A DNA stretch of 64,000 nt from Rhodoblastus acidophilus (GTDB lineage: Bacteria; Pseudomonadota; Alphaproteobacteria; Rhizobiales; Beijerinckiaceae): contig NZ_WNKS01000010.1 in the NCBI RefSeq assembly GCF_009720655.1, positions 1 to 64,000 on the forward strand. The letters are read 5' to 3'. The notes beneath the pieces are model-generated. The model worked only from the letters and a program-made list of their open reading frames with translations. It ran no database searches and was not told where the DNA came from. The first letter of the stretch is position 1, and every line of letters starts with the position of its first letter. Made by a program: the position numbers and the translations under genes. Of the stretch, positions 40,751 through 48,726 are shown piece by piece.

Positions 40751-42574
40751 ATGTTGCGGTTTTCGCGGGCGACTTTCGCGCTGGTCTGCGCGCTGTTCTT
40801 CACCGCCCCGGCTGATCATGCGCGGGCGCAGGGGTTTTCCGCGCGAATCACCCATGGACTCGCCATGCACGGCGCGCCCGCCCTGCCCCCCGATTTCGCG
40901 CGCTTCCCCTACGCGGACCCCGATGCGAAAAAGGGCGGCGTGCTGAAACTCGGCGCCTACGGCGCCTTCGACAATCTCAACCCGTTTGGCGTGAACGCCG
41001 GTTCGACCGCGCAGGGCCTGATCGGACCGGTCTACGAAAGCCTGATGGCGCGCAATCTCGACGAGCCGTTCTCGCTCTACGGGCTGGTGGCGGAGAGCAT
41101 CGAGACCAACGAGGCCAGGGATTTTGTCGTCTTCCGGCTGAACCCCAAGGCGCGTTTTTCCGACGGGGCCCCAATTTCCGCGCGTGACGTGCTGTTTTCC
41201 TTCAACCTTCTGAAAAATCACGGACGCCCGCAGACGCGCGCCGCCTTCGGGCTGGCGGCCGGCGTCACCGCGCCGGACGAGCGCACGGTCCGCTTCGACC
41301 TGACCGGCGCCAACGACCGGGAACTGCCGCTGATCCTGGCGCTGATGCCGGTGTTTCCGGCGCACGCGCTGACAGAAAAAATTTTCCTGGACAACGGCTT
41401 GAGCGTTCCGCTCGGCTCCGGACCCTACAAGGTGACGCAGGTCAAGCCGGGCGAAAAGCTGGTCTTGACCCGCGACGAAACCTATTGGGGCCGCGACCTG
41501 CCGTCCATGCGCGGCTTCGCCAATTTCGACCGGGTGGAGTTTTTGTACGGCCGCGACGACAACAGCCTGTTCGAGGCGTTCAAGGCCGGCCTCATCGACG
41601 TGCGCATGGAGAGCGATCCGCATCGCTGGGCCAAGGCCTACGCCTTCCCGGCGCGTGAACGCGGCGAAGTCTTGGTCGAGGCGCTGCCGCTCGGGGGGCC
41701 CAAGGGCATGGAGGCTTTGGCCTTCAACACCCGCCGCGACATTTTTGGCGATCCGCGCCTGCGCGAGGCGCTGGCGATGATGTTCGACTTCGAATGGATC
41801 AACGCCAACCTGTTCGATGGCCTGTTCACACGGACCAAGAGTTTTTTTGACCAGTCCGAACTGTCCAGCGCCGGACGGCCGGCGAGCGAAGCCGAGTTGG
41901 CGCTACTCGCCCCCTTCCCCGGCGCCGTGCGCGCCGACATCCTTGCGGGCGCGTGGGCGCCGCCGGTCGCGGACGGTTCGGGGCGCGACCGCGACATCGC
42001 CCGCCGGGCGCTGGCCCTGGCGGAGCAGGCGGGCTGGCGCATGGAAGACGGCGCGCTGCGCAGGGACGGGCACCCCCTTTCGTTCGAGATCATGACGCAG
42101 ACCCGCGACCAGGAGCGCATAGCCCTCAATTATGCCGGGCAATTGCGCCGCATCGGCGTGGAGGCGCGGGTGCGGCCGGTGGACGAGGTGCAATTCCAGC
42201 GCCGGCGACAAAAATTCGATTTCGACATGACTTTTGCGCTCTGGCAGGCCTCGGCCTCGCCCGGCAACGAGCAGCGCAACCGCTGGAGCGCCGAGGCCGC
42301 CGACCGCGAGGGCTCCTACAATTTTTCAGGCGCCAAAAACCCGGCGCTCGACGCGCTGATCGCCGCGCTGGTCGCCGCCGACACCCGCGAAAACTTTGTC
42401 GCCGCCGCCCGCGCGCTCGACCGCGCGCTGCTGTCGGGATTTTACGCCGTTCCCCTCTTCCACCGCGATTCCCAGTGGGTCGCCTGGCGCCGCCGCATCG
42501 GTTTTCCGCAAAAACTGCCGCGCTTCGCCCAGCCCTTGTTCGACGACGCGCTGGAGACGTGGAGCTTGCGCTGA
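40751..42574 (+). CDS. Extracellular solute-binding protein family 5 (YejA-like peptide-binding protein)
   Basis: A 607-residue periplasmic binding protein with a signal peptide (LRFSRATFALVCALFFTAPADHARA). The family features are PDAKKGGVLKLGAYGAFDNLNPF (about residues 57-79), a two-lobe SBP_bac_5 domain with GLVAESIETNEARDFVVFRLNPKARFSDGAPISARDV (about 112-148), and a C-terminal half with the conserved FYAVPLFHRDSQWVAW. The closest recalled type is YejA of the YejABEF peptide importer. No permease or ATPase gene is next to it, so it is an orphan and its partner must be elsewhere. Confidence 0.88.
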   Translation: MLRFSRATFALVCALFFTAPADHARAQGFSARITHGLAMHGAPALPPDFARFPYADPDAKKGGVLKLGAYGAFDNLNPFGVNAGSTAQGLIGPVYESLMARNLDEPFSLYGLVAESIETNEARDFVVFRLNPKARFSDGAPISARDVLFSFNLLKNHGRPQTRAAFGLAAGVTAPDERTVRFDLTGANDRELPLILALMPVFPAHALTEKIFLDNGLSVPLGSGPYKVTQVKPGEKLVLTRDETYWGRDLPSMRGFANFDRVEFLYGRDDNSLFEAFKAGLIDVRMESDPHRWAKAYAFPARERGEVLVEALPLGGPKGMEALAFNTRRDIFGDPRLREALAMMFDFEWINANLFDGLFTRTKSFFDQSELSSAGRPASEAELALLAPFPGAVRADILAGAWAPPVADGSGRDRDIARRALALAEQAGWRMEDGALRRDGHPLSFEIMTQTRDQERIALNYAGQLRRIGVEARVRPVDEVQFQRRRQKFDFDMTFALWQASASPGNEQRNRWSAEAADREGSYNFSGAKNPALDALIAALVAADTRENFVAAARALDRALLSGFYAVPLFHRDSQWVAWRRRIGFPQKLPRFAQPLFDDALETWSLR

Positions 42575-42600
42575 GCCCTCCGCACGCCCATCTTGACGCG

Positions 42601-43560
42601 ATGGGTTTCTTCAAACACCTGAGAATTCGCAGACCAGGACCCGGCCGGCCCTGGCCTCCCGGCCGGCTTGCCCTCGCCTTGCAGGGCGGCGGCTCGTTCG
42701 GCGCCTTCACCTGGGGGGCGCTGGAGCGCCTGCTGGAGGAGGAGGCGATTTCCTTCGACGCGATCTCGGGCGCCAGCGCCGGGGCGGTCAACGCGGTGCT
42801 GCTCGCCTCTGGCCTCGCCTCGGGCGGCCGCGACGGCGCGCGAAAAATTCTGGACGATTTCTGGACGCACGTCAGCCATCCTAATCTGTTCCTGCCGATC
42901 GCGCGTCTTCCGCTCGACTTCATGACCAAGGCGCTGACCCCCTACCAGTTCAATCCCTTCGACCTGAATCCGCTGCGCGACGCGCTCAACGCCCATGTCG
43001 ATTTCGAGCTGTTGCGCAAGGCGAACGGCCCCAAGCTGCTGATTGGCGCCACGCGCATCTCCGACGCCGGCCTGCGCATCTTTTCGCGCGACGAACTGAC
43101 GGTGGACTGCGTGCTGGCCTCCGCCTGCCTGCCGCTGTTGCAGCACAGCGTCGAGATCAACGGCGAGCATTATTGGGACGGCGGCTATGTCGCCAATCCG
43201 CCTCTGACCCCGCTGGTGGTCAAGACAGAGGCCAGCACGGTGCTCATCATACAAATCTCGCCCAAGCGCGCCGATATCGTGCCGCGCAGCCGCGCCGACA
43301 TCGAGCGGCGCATCGACCAGATCAATTTCTGTTCGACCCTCGACCGCGAGATCGACGCGATCCGACAACTGGCGCCTCTTTGCGCCGCCGGCGATTCCTC
43401 CGGGAAGTGGGCGCGGCTGCGTCTGGACCGCATCGCCGCCGAAAACGAGGTCGAGGCTTTGGCCCAGCAGAGCGCCGGAAACTTGAGCTGGTCGTTCGTC
43501 AGCAAGCTGCGCGACGCCGGCCGCGCCGCCGCGGAGGGCTGGATCGCTCAGGAGGCCTGA
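42601..43560 (+). CDS. Patatin-like phospholipase (RssA/YchK-type)
   Basis: A 319-residue lipid acyl hydrolase. The oxyanion loop GGGSFGAF is at about residues 30-37, the nucleophile elbow GASAG (Ser about residue 60) follows, and the dyad Asp is in WDGGYVANPP (about 193-202). No signal peptide is seen, so it is likely cytoplasmic or membrane-associated. It starts 26 bases after the solute-binding protein gene, and its TGA overlaps the ATG of the next gene (TGATG). Confidence 0.88.
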   Translation: MGFFKHLRIRRPGPGRPWPPGRLALALQGGGSFGAFTWGALERLLEEEAISFDAISGASAGAVNAVLLASGLASGGRDGARKILDDFWTHVSHPNLFLPIARLPLDFMTKALTPYQFNPFDLNPLRDALNAHVDFELLRKANGPKLLIGATRISDAGLRIFSRDELTVDCVLASACLPLLQHSVEINGEHYWDGGYVANPPLTPLVVKTEASTVLIIQISPKRADIVPRSRADIERRIDQINFCSTLDREIDAIRQLAPLCAAGDSSGKWARLRLDRIAAENEVEALAQQSAGNLSWSFVSKLRDAGRAAAEGWIAQEA

Positions 43561-44120
43561 TGGATTCGGACTTCGGCTTCTCCCTGCACATGGGCGTGGA
43601 CGCCCTGCTGGTCGCCGTGGTGTTTCTGGCCTGGGTGGCGCCGCATATCGAACGCGCCTTTGGCAGAGGCGGCGGGCGCTGGCGCGATCTGGCGAAAAAA
43701 TATCCGACGTCGGGTCCGGCTCCGCAGGGCGCCCTGCCGCGCCAGAATGTCATGATCGGCCCGGTGCTTTATCGCAATTGCATGACGGTGGGCGCCGACG
43801 AGTCCGGGCTTTATCTGGCGCCGGCCCGCCCCTTGTCCTTCGCGCTCAAGCAAAATCTTCGCATCCCCTGGCGTGACATCGTCAAGACCGAAAAGGCCAA
43901 GTTGCTGTGGGGCGAGGCGATCACCCTGATCGTCGGCGCCCCGGCGCTCGCGACGCTCACGCTCAAGGCCGAGGTGCTCGAAAAACTGGTCCGCCCGAGG
44001 CTTTTTCACGTTTCATGGAAACATGAAAAAGCTCTCGATTCTTGTTTTGACGCATTTTCTTCACGCGAACCGGCATCCACTTCGCTTGAAAATGCTCTAG
44101 CGGTTCAGGCGCGACAATAA
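43560..44120 (+). CDS. Membrane-anchored protein of unknown function with a repeat-derived C-terminus
   Basis: A 186-residue protein. One N-terminal membrane helix (about residues 9-27) is followed by a cytoplasmic domain with the segment VGADESGLYLAPARPLSFALKQNLRIPWRDI (about 77-107) and a beta-rich region up to about residue 146. From about residue 147 on, the codons come from a dispersed type B repeat (RLFHVSWKHEKALDSCFDAFSS), and the frame ends just after it. The natural stop was probably lost or replaced by the repeat. The start overlaps the patatin stop (TGATG), suggesting coupling. I do not recognise the family. Confidence 0.6.
   Translation: MDSDFGFSLHMGVDALLVAVVFLAWVAPHIERAFGRGGGRWRDLAKKYPTSGPAPQGALPRQNVMIGPVLYRNCMTVGADESGLYLAPARPLSFALKQNLRIPWRDIVKTEKAKLLWGEAITLIVGAPALATLTLKAEVLEKLVRPRLFHVSWKHEKALDSCFDAFSSREPASTSLENALAVQARQ
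43999..44101 (+). repeat. Dispersed repeat, type B copy 2, within a coding region
   Basis: GGCTTTTTCACGTTTCATGG through GTTTTGACGCATTTTCTTCACGCGAACCGG and CTTCGCTTGAAAATGCTCTAG. It is the reverse orientation of the copy at 26251-26355 and nearly identical to that at 45253-45354. It encodes the last 35 or so residues of the upstream gene. Confidence 0.88.
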
Positions 44121-44210
44121 CCCGCAGGCCCGCCTTGACGAAAAACCAGTTCAGCCGAAGCTTGCGCTGCGCTAGAGGTGTGGTCCGGCACACGAAACAG
44201 GAGACTTGCC

Positions 44211-44408
44211 TTGGACTCGCAATTTGGCATCGGCGTGACGCCGCAAACCCTCAGCATGCTCCAGCTTATTGTGGTCCTGCCGCTGGTGGCGGGCCTTCTG
44301 GCGTCGTTTAAGATGAAGAGCAAGAAGGGCACGATGCTGGTGGCCTGCTTCCTGATTTACCTGGCCGCCCAGGGATTCCTGTACTTTTTCGTCCACGCGA
44401 GCGCCTGA
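44211..44408 (+). CDS. Small two-helix membrane protein with a probable TTG start
   Basis: A 65-residue protein with two membrane helices (about residues 16-33 and 42-60) and a short basic loop KMKSKKGT between them. No ATG is well placed, but AGGAGA lies six bases before the TTG at 44211, which would give (M)DSQFGIGV. An ATG at 44178 would add 11 residues but has no Shine-Dalgarno. The positive loop would face the cytoplasm. The family is not recognised. A terminator follows 38 bases after the stop. Confidence 0.6.
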   Translation: MDSQFGIGVTPQTLSMLQLIVVLPLVAGLLASFKMKSKKGTMLVACFLIYLAAQGFLYFFVHASA

Positions 44409-44445
44409 TCCGGGAACCGTGGCGCGGCCTTGGCTGTTATGAGAG

Positions 44446-44470
44446 AAGCGGCGATTCCTCGCCGCTTTTT
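44446..44470 (+). terminator. Rho-independent terminator after the small membrane gene
   Basis: A 9-bp stem AAGCGGCGA/TCGCCGCTT with a TTCC loop is followed by TTT and CTTG. It ends only 15 bases before the next start codon, so it could also influence translation of the FMN reductase. Confidence 0.7.
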
Positions 44471-44484
44471 CTTGAGGGATGGTC

Positions 44485-45030
44485 ATGGCGCAATTTGTCA
44501 CCCTGCTCGGCAGCCTGCGAAAAGCTTCGTTCAACGGCGGCATCGCCCGCGCCCTGCCCGCGCTTGCGCCCGAGGGCGTGAAGATCGTCCCGCTCGGCTC
44601 TGTAGGCGTTTTTCCTCTCTACGACGCCGACGTGCAGGCGCAAGGATTTCCCCCAGCCGTCACCGCAATGGGCGAGGCGATCCGCGCCGCCGACGGCGTG
44701 ATCATCGTCTCGCCGGAATATAATTATTCCATCCCGGGTGGCCTCAAGAACGCCATCGACTGGCTGTCGCGCCTCACCGAACAGCCGTTCAAGGCCAAGC
44801 CCATCCTGATCCAGAGCGCCTCGCCCGGCGCGCTTGGCGGCGCGCGCATGCAATATCAGTTGCGCCAGTGCTTTGTGTTCCTCGACGCGCGCGTGTTCAA
44901 CACCCCGGAAGTGATGGTCGGGGGCGCGATGGCCAAATTCGACAAGGAAACCGGCGACCTCGCCGACCAGGGAACGAAGGATTTTATCGGCAAGCAGCTG
45001 GCGGCCTTCGCGGCTTTTGCGCGGGCGTGA
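44485..45030 (+). CDS. NADPH-dependent FMN reductase (ChrR/YieF-like flavoprotein)
   Basis: A 181-residue flavodoxin-like reductase. The FMN phosphate loop GSLRKASFNGGIARAL is at about residues 9-24, and the second FMN region SPEYNYSIPGGLKNAIDW at about 76-93. Relatives reduce quinones, chromate or azo dyes with NAD(P)H and protect against oxidative stress. The ATG at 44485 is supported by GAGGGA five bases upstream; an ATG two codons earlier is less likely. It is a single gene. Confidence 0.9.
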   Translation: MAQFVTLLGSLRKASFNGGIARALPALAPEGVKIVPLGSVGVFPLYDADVQAQGFPPAVTAMGEAIRAADGVIIVSPEYNYSIPGGLKNAIDWLSRLTEQPFKAKPILIQSASPGALGGARMQYQLRQCFVFLDARVFNTPEVMVGGAMAKFDKETGDLADQGTKDFIGKQLAAFAAFARA

Positions 45031-45036
45031 CCGCGC

Positions 45037-45264
45037 TCACGCGCAAAACGGGTTGTGAAGCCGCACGTCGAGCCGCTCGGAAACCTTGAAGTTGCGCGTC
45101 ACCAGTGTCGCGCCCTTGACCACGGCGGTCGTGGGGATGAATGCATCCAGCTCGGCGAGCATTCGACCACGCGCCTTCTCCTCGGCGCGCATCCGACCGG
45201 CGGTCGCGGCGATTTGCGCGTCAATGTGCGGAATTTGTTGAAAAAACGAATTAAAGCTTTTCAC
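45037..45264 (-). pseudogene. VapC-like PIN-domain toxin remnant (C-terminal half only)
   Basis: About 65 residues match the end of a PIN-domain toxin: IDAQIAATAGRMRAEEKARGRMLAELDAFIPTTAVVKGATLVTRNF. It has the conserved Asp of the LDA segment and the TRN motif, and ends in RLHNPFCA. The N-terminal half with the first catalytic Asp is missing, and the frame upstream runs into a dispersed type B repeat at 45253. There is no vapB antitoxin gene beside it. It is most likely a dead relic. Confidence 0.7.
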
Positions 45265-45354
45265 GTTTCATGGAAACATGAAAAAGCTCTAGAGTTTTGT
45301 TTTGACGCATTTTTTCACGCGAACCGGCATCCACTTCGCTTGAAAATGCTCTAA
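45253..45354 (+). repeat. Dispersed repeat, type B copy 3
   Basis: AAGCTTTTCACGTTTCATGG through GTTTTGTTTTGACGCATTTTTTCACGCG to CTTCGCTTGAAAATGCTCTAA. It lies exactly where the vapC remnant is broken off. Confidence 0.85.
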
Positions 45355-45392
45355 GCAAGCATTCGTTGGTCGCCAAACGAATGCTTGCTTAG
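45351..45392. repeat. 17-bp perfect inverted repeat
   Basis: CTAAGCAAGCATTCGTT (45351-45367) is perfectly complementary to AACGAATGCTTGCTTAG (45376-45392), with an 8-base loop GGTCGCCA. It joins directly to the end of the type B repeat and is followed by TTCCTTTGTTTTTG, so it may also end transcription on the plus strand. Confidence 0.75.
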
Positions 45393-45404
45393 GTTCCTTT
45401 GTTT

Positions 45405-45455
45405 TTGCAGGATTTTTGTCCGAAAACCGGGGGCCACTTTTCGGAAATCCTGCTT
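45405..45455. repeat. Dispersed palindromic repeat, type D copy 2
   Basis: GCAGGATTT (45407-45415) faces AAATCCTGC (45445-45453), and CCGAAAA faces TTTTCGG inside. This is the CCGAAAACCGG...CACTTTTCGG family related to 33874-33918. It completes a mosaic of three repeat elements from 45253 to 45455. Confidence 0.75.
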
Positions 45456-45478
45456 AGCAGACCGACACCGCCCAGATT

Positions 45479-45937
45479 TCAAGGCTGGGTCGACTGTTCG
45501 CTGATCGCCTTGCGTTCAGCCGGGGCGGCTTGCGCCTCGACCGGCTGGACGTTCCCTTCCTCTACGGCCTCTCGGGCCTCCGCGGGCTCCCCCGCCTCGG
45601 CGGCGCCCAGGCTTTTGAGCCGCTCCAGGCGCCAGGCCAGCACGACGCGCGACCAGACGCCGATCGCGTAGCCAAGCCCCGTGAACATGACGAAGACAAA
45701 AAGCTCCACCGGGAACACGCCCAGCGCGCCTTCCATTTTGCCGGAGCCGGTGCTCTCCGCGTAAATCAGGTGGGAGAGGTTGGCCAGACCGGCGGCCGGC
45801 AGCAGCAGCCAGTAGAATCGGACGGCGAGCAGGCCGATCAGGAAGCCGAACGCCAGAGCCCCGAAGCCGAGGCCGTCGAAAAGATGGACGCCCGCCACCG
45901 AAGCGGAAAGGGCGATGAAGCGAATGACCGTAAGCAC
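45479..45937 (-). CDS. Membrane protein of unknown function
   Basis: A 152-residue protein with about four hydrophobic helices in the first 105 residues (around 5-20, 25-50, 76-98), followed by a polar tail rich in Ala, Glu and Gln (LGAAEAGEPAEAREAVEEGNVQPVEAQ). The alternating Ala/Glu tail is probably unstructured and cytoplasmic. I do not recognise the family. It is divergent from the hydrolase gene at 46027 across 89 bases and lies next to a repeat mosaic. Confidence 0.65.
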   Translation of the reverse strand: MLTVIRFIALSASVAGVHLFDGLGFGALAFGFLIGLLAVRFYWLLLPAAGLANLSHLIYAESTGSGKMEGALGVFPVELFVFVMFTGLGYAIGVWSRVVLAWRLERLKSLGAAEAGEPAEAREAVEEGNVQPVEAQAAPAERKAISEQSTQP

Positions 45938-46026
45938 GCGGCTCTCCGAAGAATTGGCGAAAATGTTTGCGTTTCGACTCAGGGCTTATGTAAGAAAGCG
46001 CGACGCGCCCTCATATAGGAAATATC

Positions 46027-46701
46027 ATGCCCGAGGTGATTTTCAACGGCCCCGCCGGCAGGCTGGAAGGCCGCTTCCATCCGTCCAAGCAGCGCGGCGC
46101 GCCGCTCGCGATCATTTTGCATCCGCATCCGCAGTTTGGCGGAACGATGAACAACCAGATCGTCTACCAGCTTTACTACGCTTTCGCGGAACGCGGTTTC
46201 TCCGTATTGCGCTTCAACTTTCGCGGCGTCGGCCGCTCGCAGGGCGCGTTCGACCATGGCGCGGGCGAACTCTCCGACGCGGCGAGCGCGCTGGACTGGG
46301 CGCAGGCGGTGAGCCCCGAGGCCCGCGCCTGCTGGATCGCCGGCGTGTCCTTCGGCTCGTGGATCGGCATGCAATTGCTGATGCGCCGCCCGGAAATCGA
46401 GGGTTTCATCTCCATCGCCCCACCGGCGAATCGCTTCGACTTCACCTTCCTCGCCCCCTGCCCGTCCTCCGGCCTGTTCGTCCACGGCGACCAGGACCGC
46501 GTGGCCCCGGTGAAGGAGGTCACGGGCGTGATCGAAAAATTGAAGACGCAAAAGGGCATTTCCATCGAGCACGCGGTGGTGGAAGGCGCCAACCACTTCT
46601 TCGAAAACCGCGTGGACGAGCTGATGGTCGCGGTCGGCGACTACCTCGACAAGCGCCTCGGCAACCCGCCGCGTGTGGCGATCGCGTCGCGCTCGGACTG
46701 A
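46027..46701 (+). CDS. Alpha/beta hydrolase (COG2945 family)
   Basis: A 224-residue hydrolase with the motif HPHPQFGGTMNN (about residues 31-42) that marks the COG2945 group, the nucleophile elbow GVSFGSW (Ser about residue 107), the acid residue in VHGDQDRVAPV (about 153-163), and the His in EGANHFFE (about 191-198). The substrate is not known; it is presumed to be a cytoplasmic esterase. The next gene starts 5 bases after its stop, suggesting an operon. Confidence 0.88.
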   Translation: MPEVIFNGPAGRLEGRFHPSKQRGAPLAIILHPHPQFGGTMNNQIVYQLYYAFAERGFSVLRFNFRGVGRSQGAFDHGAGELSDAASALDWAQAVSPEARACWIAGVSFGSWIGMQLLMRRPEIEGFISIAPPANRFDFTFLAPCPSSGLFVHGDQDRVAPVKEVTGVIEKLKTQKGISIEHAVVEGANHFFENRVDELMVAVGDYLDKRLGNPPRVAIASRSD

Positions 46702-46706
46702 GCGCG

Positions 46707-47615
46707 ATGGGGAGACCCACGCGCGCCGAGAGGATTCGACGCGCCGCCGCATTTTTGTGGATCAAGGCGCGGTCCCGGTTTCACCGGCGATACCGGATCG
46801 GCGCGCATGTGATCGTCCTGCCGCCGGGGCACGCGCTCGACAAGTTCCGGGCGCATCATCCCGGCTACGAGCGGCCCATCGAGGTGATCTCCGGCCTCGT
46901 CGCTGAGAAATACGAGGGCCTGACCGCCATCGACGTCGGCGCGAATGTCGGCGACACCGCCGCCTTCATGGTCAAGGACGCGCGTTGCCGGGTGCTGTGC
47001 ATCGAAGGCAACGCAAGGTTTTCGTCGCTTTTGCAACAAAACGTGCGGTCGTTCTGCCCCGACGCCGAATTCGAGCTTGCCTTCATCGGCGATTGCGAGT
47101 CCGGGGCCGCGCCCGTCGTGGAAACCGGCGCGGGCACGTCGCGCATCGTATTGGGCGGCGACACGGGCGACGCGGTCAAACTCGTCAGCCTGGATGACGT
47201 CCTGGCGCGGCGCGCCGCGTTCAAGGACGCGCATTTTCTCAAGATCGACACTGACGGCTTCGACCCCGACGTCCTGCGTTCCGGCGCGAACTTCATTTCC
47301 AGGCGGCGTCCCGTCATTTTCTTCGAAATGGACCCTTGCCAGCCAAGCAGTCCGTACGCAAAATGCGTGGAGGCCATCGAACAGCTTTTGGCGGCCGGCT
47401 ACGACACATTCCATGTCTTCGACAATGCCGGCACGCACCTGATGCGCCTGACGCGAGAGCAAAGCCCCCTGCTCCGCCAACTCCTCGACTACATCGTCCT
47501 GAACAGCCGGCTGAAAAAGCGGGCGGTTTACTATTACGATGTCTGCGCCTTGTCTGGCGAAGATCGCGACATCTCGGACAAGATCGTGGAGCTGTGCGCT
47601 CCTGGGACCTCCTGA
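46707..47615 (+). CDS. FkbM family methyltransferase
   Basis: A 302-residue SAM-dependent methyltransferase. The SAM-binding motif I is AIDVGANVGDTAAFM (about residues 75-89), followed by an acidic loop region LCIEGN (about 100-105), and LKIDTDGFDPDVLRSG (about 180-195), the FkbM signature. Members O-methylate sugars or polyketides. The basic N-terminus could bind membranes. The ATG at 46707 was chosen because the frame upstream overlaps the hydrolase gene. It probably forms an operon with the COG2945 hydrolase. Confidence 0.87.
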   Translation: MGRPTRAERIRRAAAFLWIKARSRFHRRYRIGAHVIVLPPGHALDKFRAHHPGYERPIEVISGLVAEKYEGLTAIDVGANVGDTAAFMVKDARCRVLCIEGNARFSSLLQQNVRSFCPDAEFELAFIGDCESGAAPVVETGAGTSRIVLGGDTGDAVKLVSLDDVLARRAAFKDAHFLKIDTDGFDPDVLRSGANFISRRRPVIFFEMDPCQPSSPYAKCVEAIEQLLAAGYDTFHVFDNAGTHLMRLTREQSPLLRQLLDYIVLNSRLKKRAVYYYDVCALSGEDRDISDKIVELCAPGTS

Positions 47616-47616
47616 A

Positions 47617-47640
47617 CTCCGGCGCTTCCGCCGGAGGTCT
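47617..47640 (+). terminator. Possible terminator after the FkbM gene
   Basis: The stem CTCCGGC/GCCGGAG with a 6-base loop follows the stop by one base and has the tail GTCTCTTTG. The T run is weak. Confidence 0.45.
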
Positions 47641-47802
47641 CTTTGCACGCGCCCACGCCGCGCGTCGCGAGCGACGCACAGCTCCACCAGCCGGTCGCGC
47701 CGGGCGCCACGGCTCCCGCCCACCCGCAGCCCACAAAAACTCCTTGCCATTTGCGCCGCACCGCTTTCATTGGCCGCGAAACTCACAAGCGGAGTGATTC
47801 TC

Positions 47803-48726
47803 ATGAGCCAGCATGTCGCCGTCCTGATGGGCGGGCTGTCGAGCGAACGCAGCGTGTCGCTCCGCTCCGGCGAGGCCTGCGCCAAGGCCTTGGAGGCCGA
47901 AGGGTTCCAAGTCACCCGCGTCGATGTCGGCCGCGATGTGGCGACCGTGCTCACGGCGCTCAAACCCGACGTCGCGCTGAACGCCCTGCACGGGCCGGGC
48001 GGCGAGGACGGGGCGATTCAGGGCCTCCTCGAAGTCCTGCGCATTCCCTACACCCATTCCGGCGTCCTCGCTTCCGCCCTTGCCGCCAACAAGGACAAGG
48101 CGAAAGTGGTGATGGCCGCCGCGGGCGTGCCGGTTCCCTCGGGAAAGACGGTGACGCGCTTCGAGGCGGCGAAAGCCCACGTGCTGCCGCCCCCCTATGT
48201 GCTGAAGCCGGTCTCCGAGGGGTCCTCCTACGGCGTGTTCATCGTGAAGACAGGTTGCTCGCATCCGCCGCAGGAGCTGTTGCGCACGGACTGGTCGCAT
48301 GGCGACATGATGCTGGCGGAGACTTTTGTCGCGGGACGCGAACTGACCTGCGCGGTGCTGGGCGACCGGGCGCTGGGGGTGACCGAGATCAACTCGGTAT
48401 CCAGCGAGTGGTACGATTTCGATTCGAAATACAAGCCGGGCGGCTCCATCCACGAACTTCCGGCGAAAATTAAAGAAAATATTTACTTAAACATTCAAGA
48501 GTTGGCGCTCAAGGCGCACAAGGCGCTCGGCTGCCGCGGCATCAGCAGGACTGACTTCCGTTACGACGACACCCCCGGAGGTACTGGGGAACTCGTCGTG
48601 CTGGAGGTCAACACCCAGCCCGGAATGACCGAGACCTCGCTCGCGCCCGAAATGGCCGCCCATGCGGGCATGACATTCGGCGAGTTGGTGAAATGGATGG
48701 TGCGGGACGCTTCCTGCGATCGTTAA
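47803..48726 (+). CDS. ddlB: D-alanine--D-alanine ligase
   Basis: A 307-residue ATP-grasp ligase that joins two D-Ala for peptidoglycan. Landmarks are VLMGGLSSERSVSLRSG (about residues 6-22), NALHGPGGEDG (about 61-71), the YVLKPVSEGSSYGV loop (about 133-146), and VLEVNTQPGMTETSL (about 267-281) with the Mg2+-binding Glu and Asn. GGAG lies about eight bases before the ATG. It heads the division cluster ddlB-ftsQ-ftsA-ftsZ; murB is not found just upstream, where a methyltransferase gene lies instead. Confidence 0.96.
   Translation: MSQHVAVLMGGLSSERSVSLRSGEACAKALEAEGFQVTRVDVGRDVATVLTALKPDVALNALHGPGGEDGAIQGLLEVLRIPYTHSGVLASALAANKDKAKVVMAAAGVPVPSGKTVTRFEAAKAHVLPPPYVLKPVSEGSSYGVFIVKTGCSHPPQELLRTDWSHGDMMLAETFVAGRELTCAVLGDRALGVTEINSVSSEWYDFDSKYKPGGSIHELPAKIKENIYLNIQELALKAHKALGCRGISRTDFRYDDTPGGTGELVVLEVNTQPGMTETSLAPEMAAHAGMTFGELVKWMVRDASCDR

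Noticed and set aside
39797-41623. IalB-like gene read as a 608-residue protein
   Set aside because: The upstream half overlaps the start of the solute-binding protein gene on the other strand, and a clear signal peptide begins at 40516.
45037-45264. Functional VapC toxin
   Set aside because: Only the C-terminal half is present, the catalytic N-terminal Asp is lacking and no antitoxin gene is found.
45253-45455. CRISPR array or phage attachment region
   Set aside because: The repeats are single copies of three different palindromic elements without regular spacers, and no cas or integrase gene is near.
45915-47615. FkbM methyltransferase read with a long N-terminal extension
   Set aside because: The extension overlaps the COG2945 hydrolase gene in another frame and looks random; the family domain fits a start at 46707.
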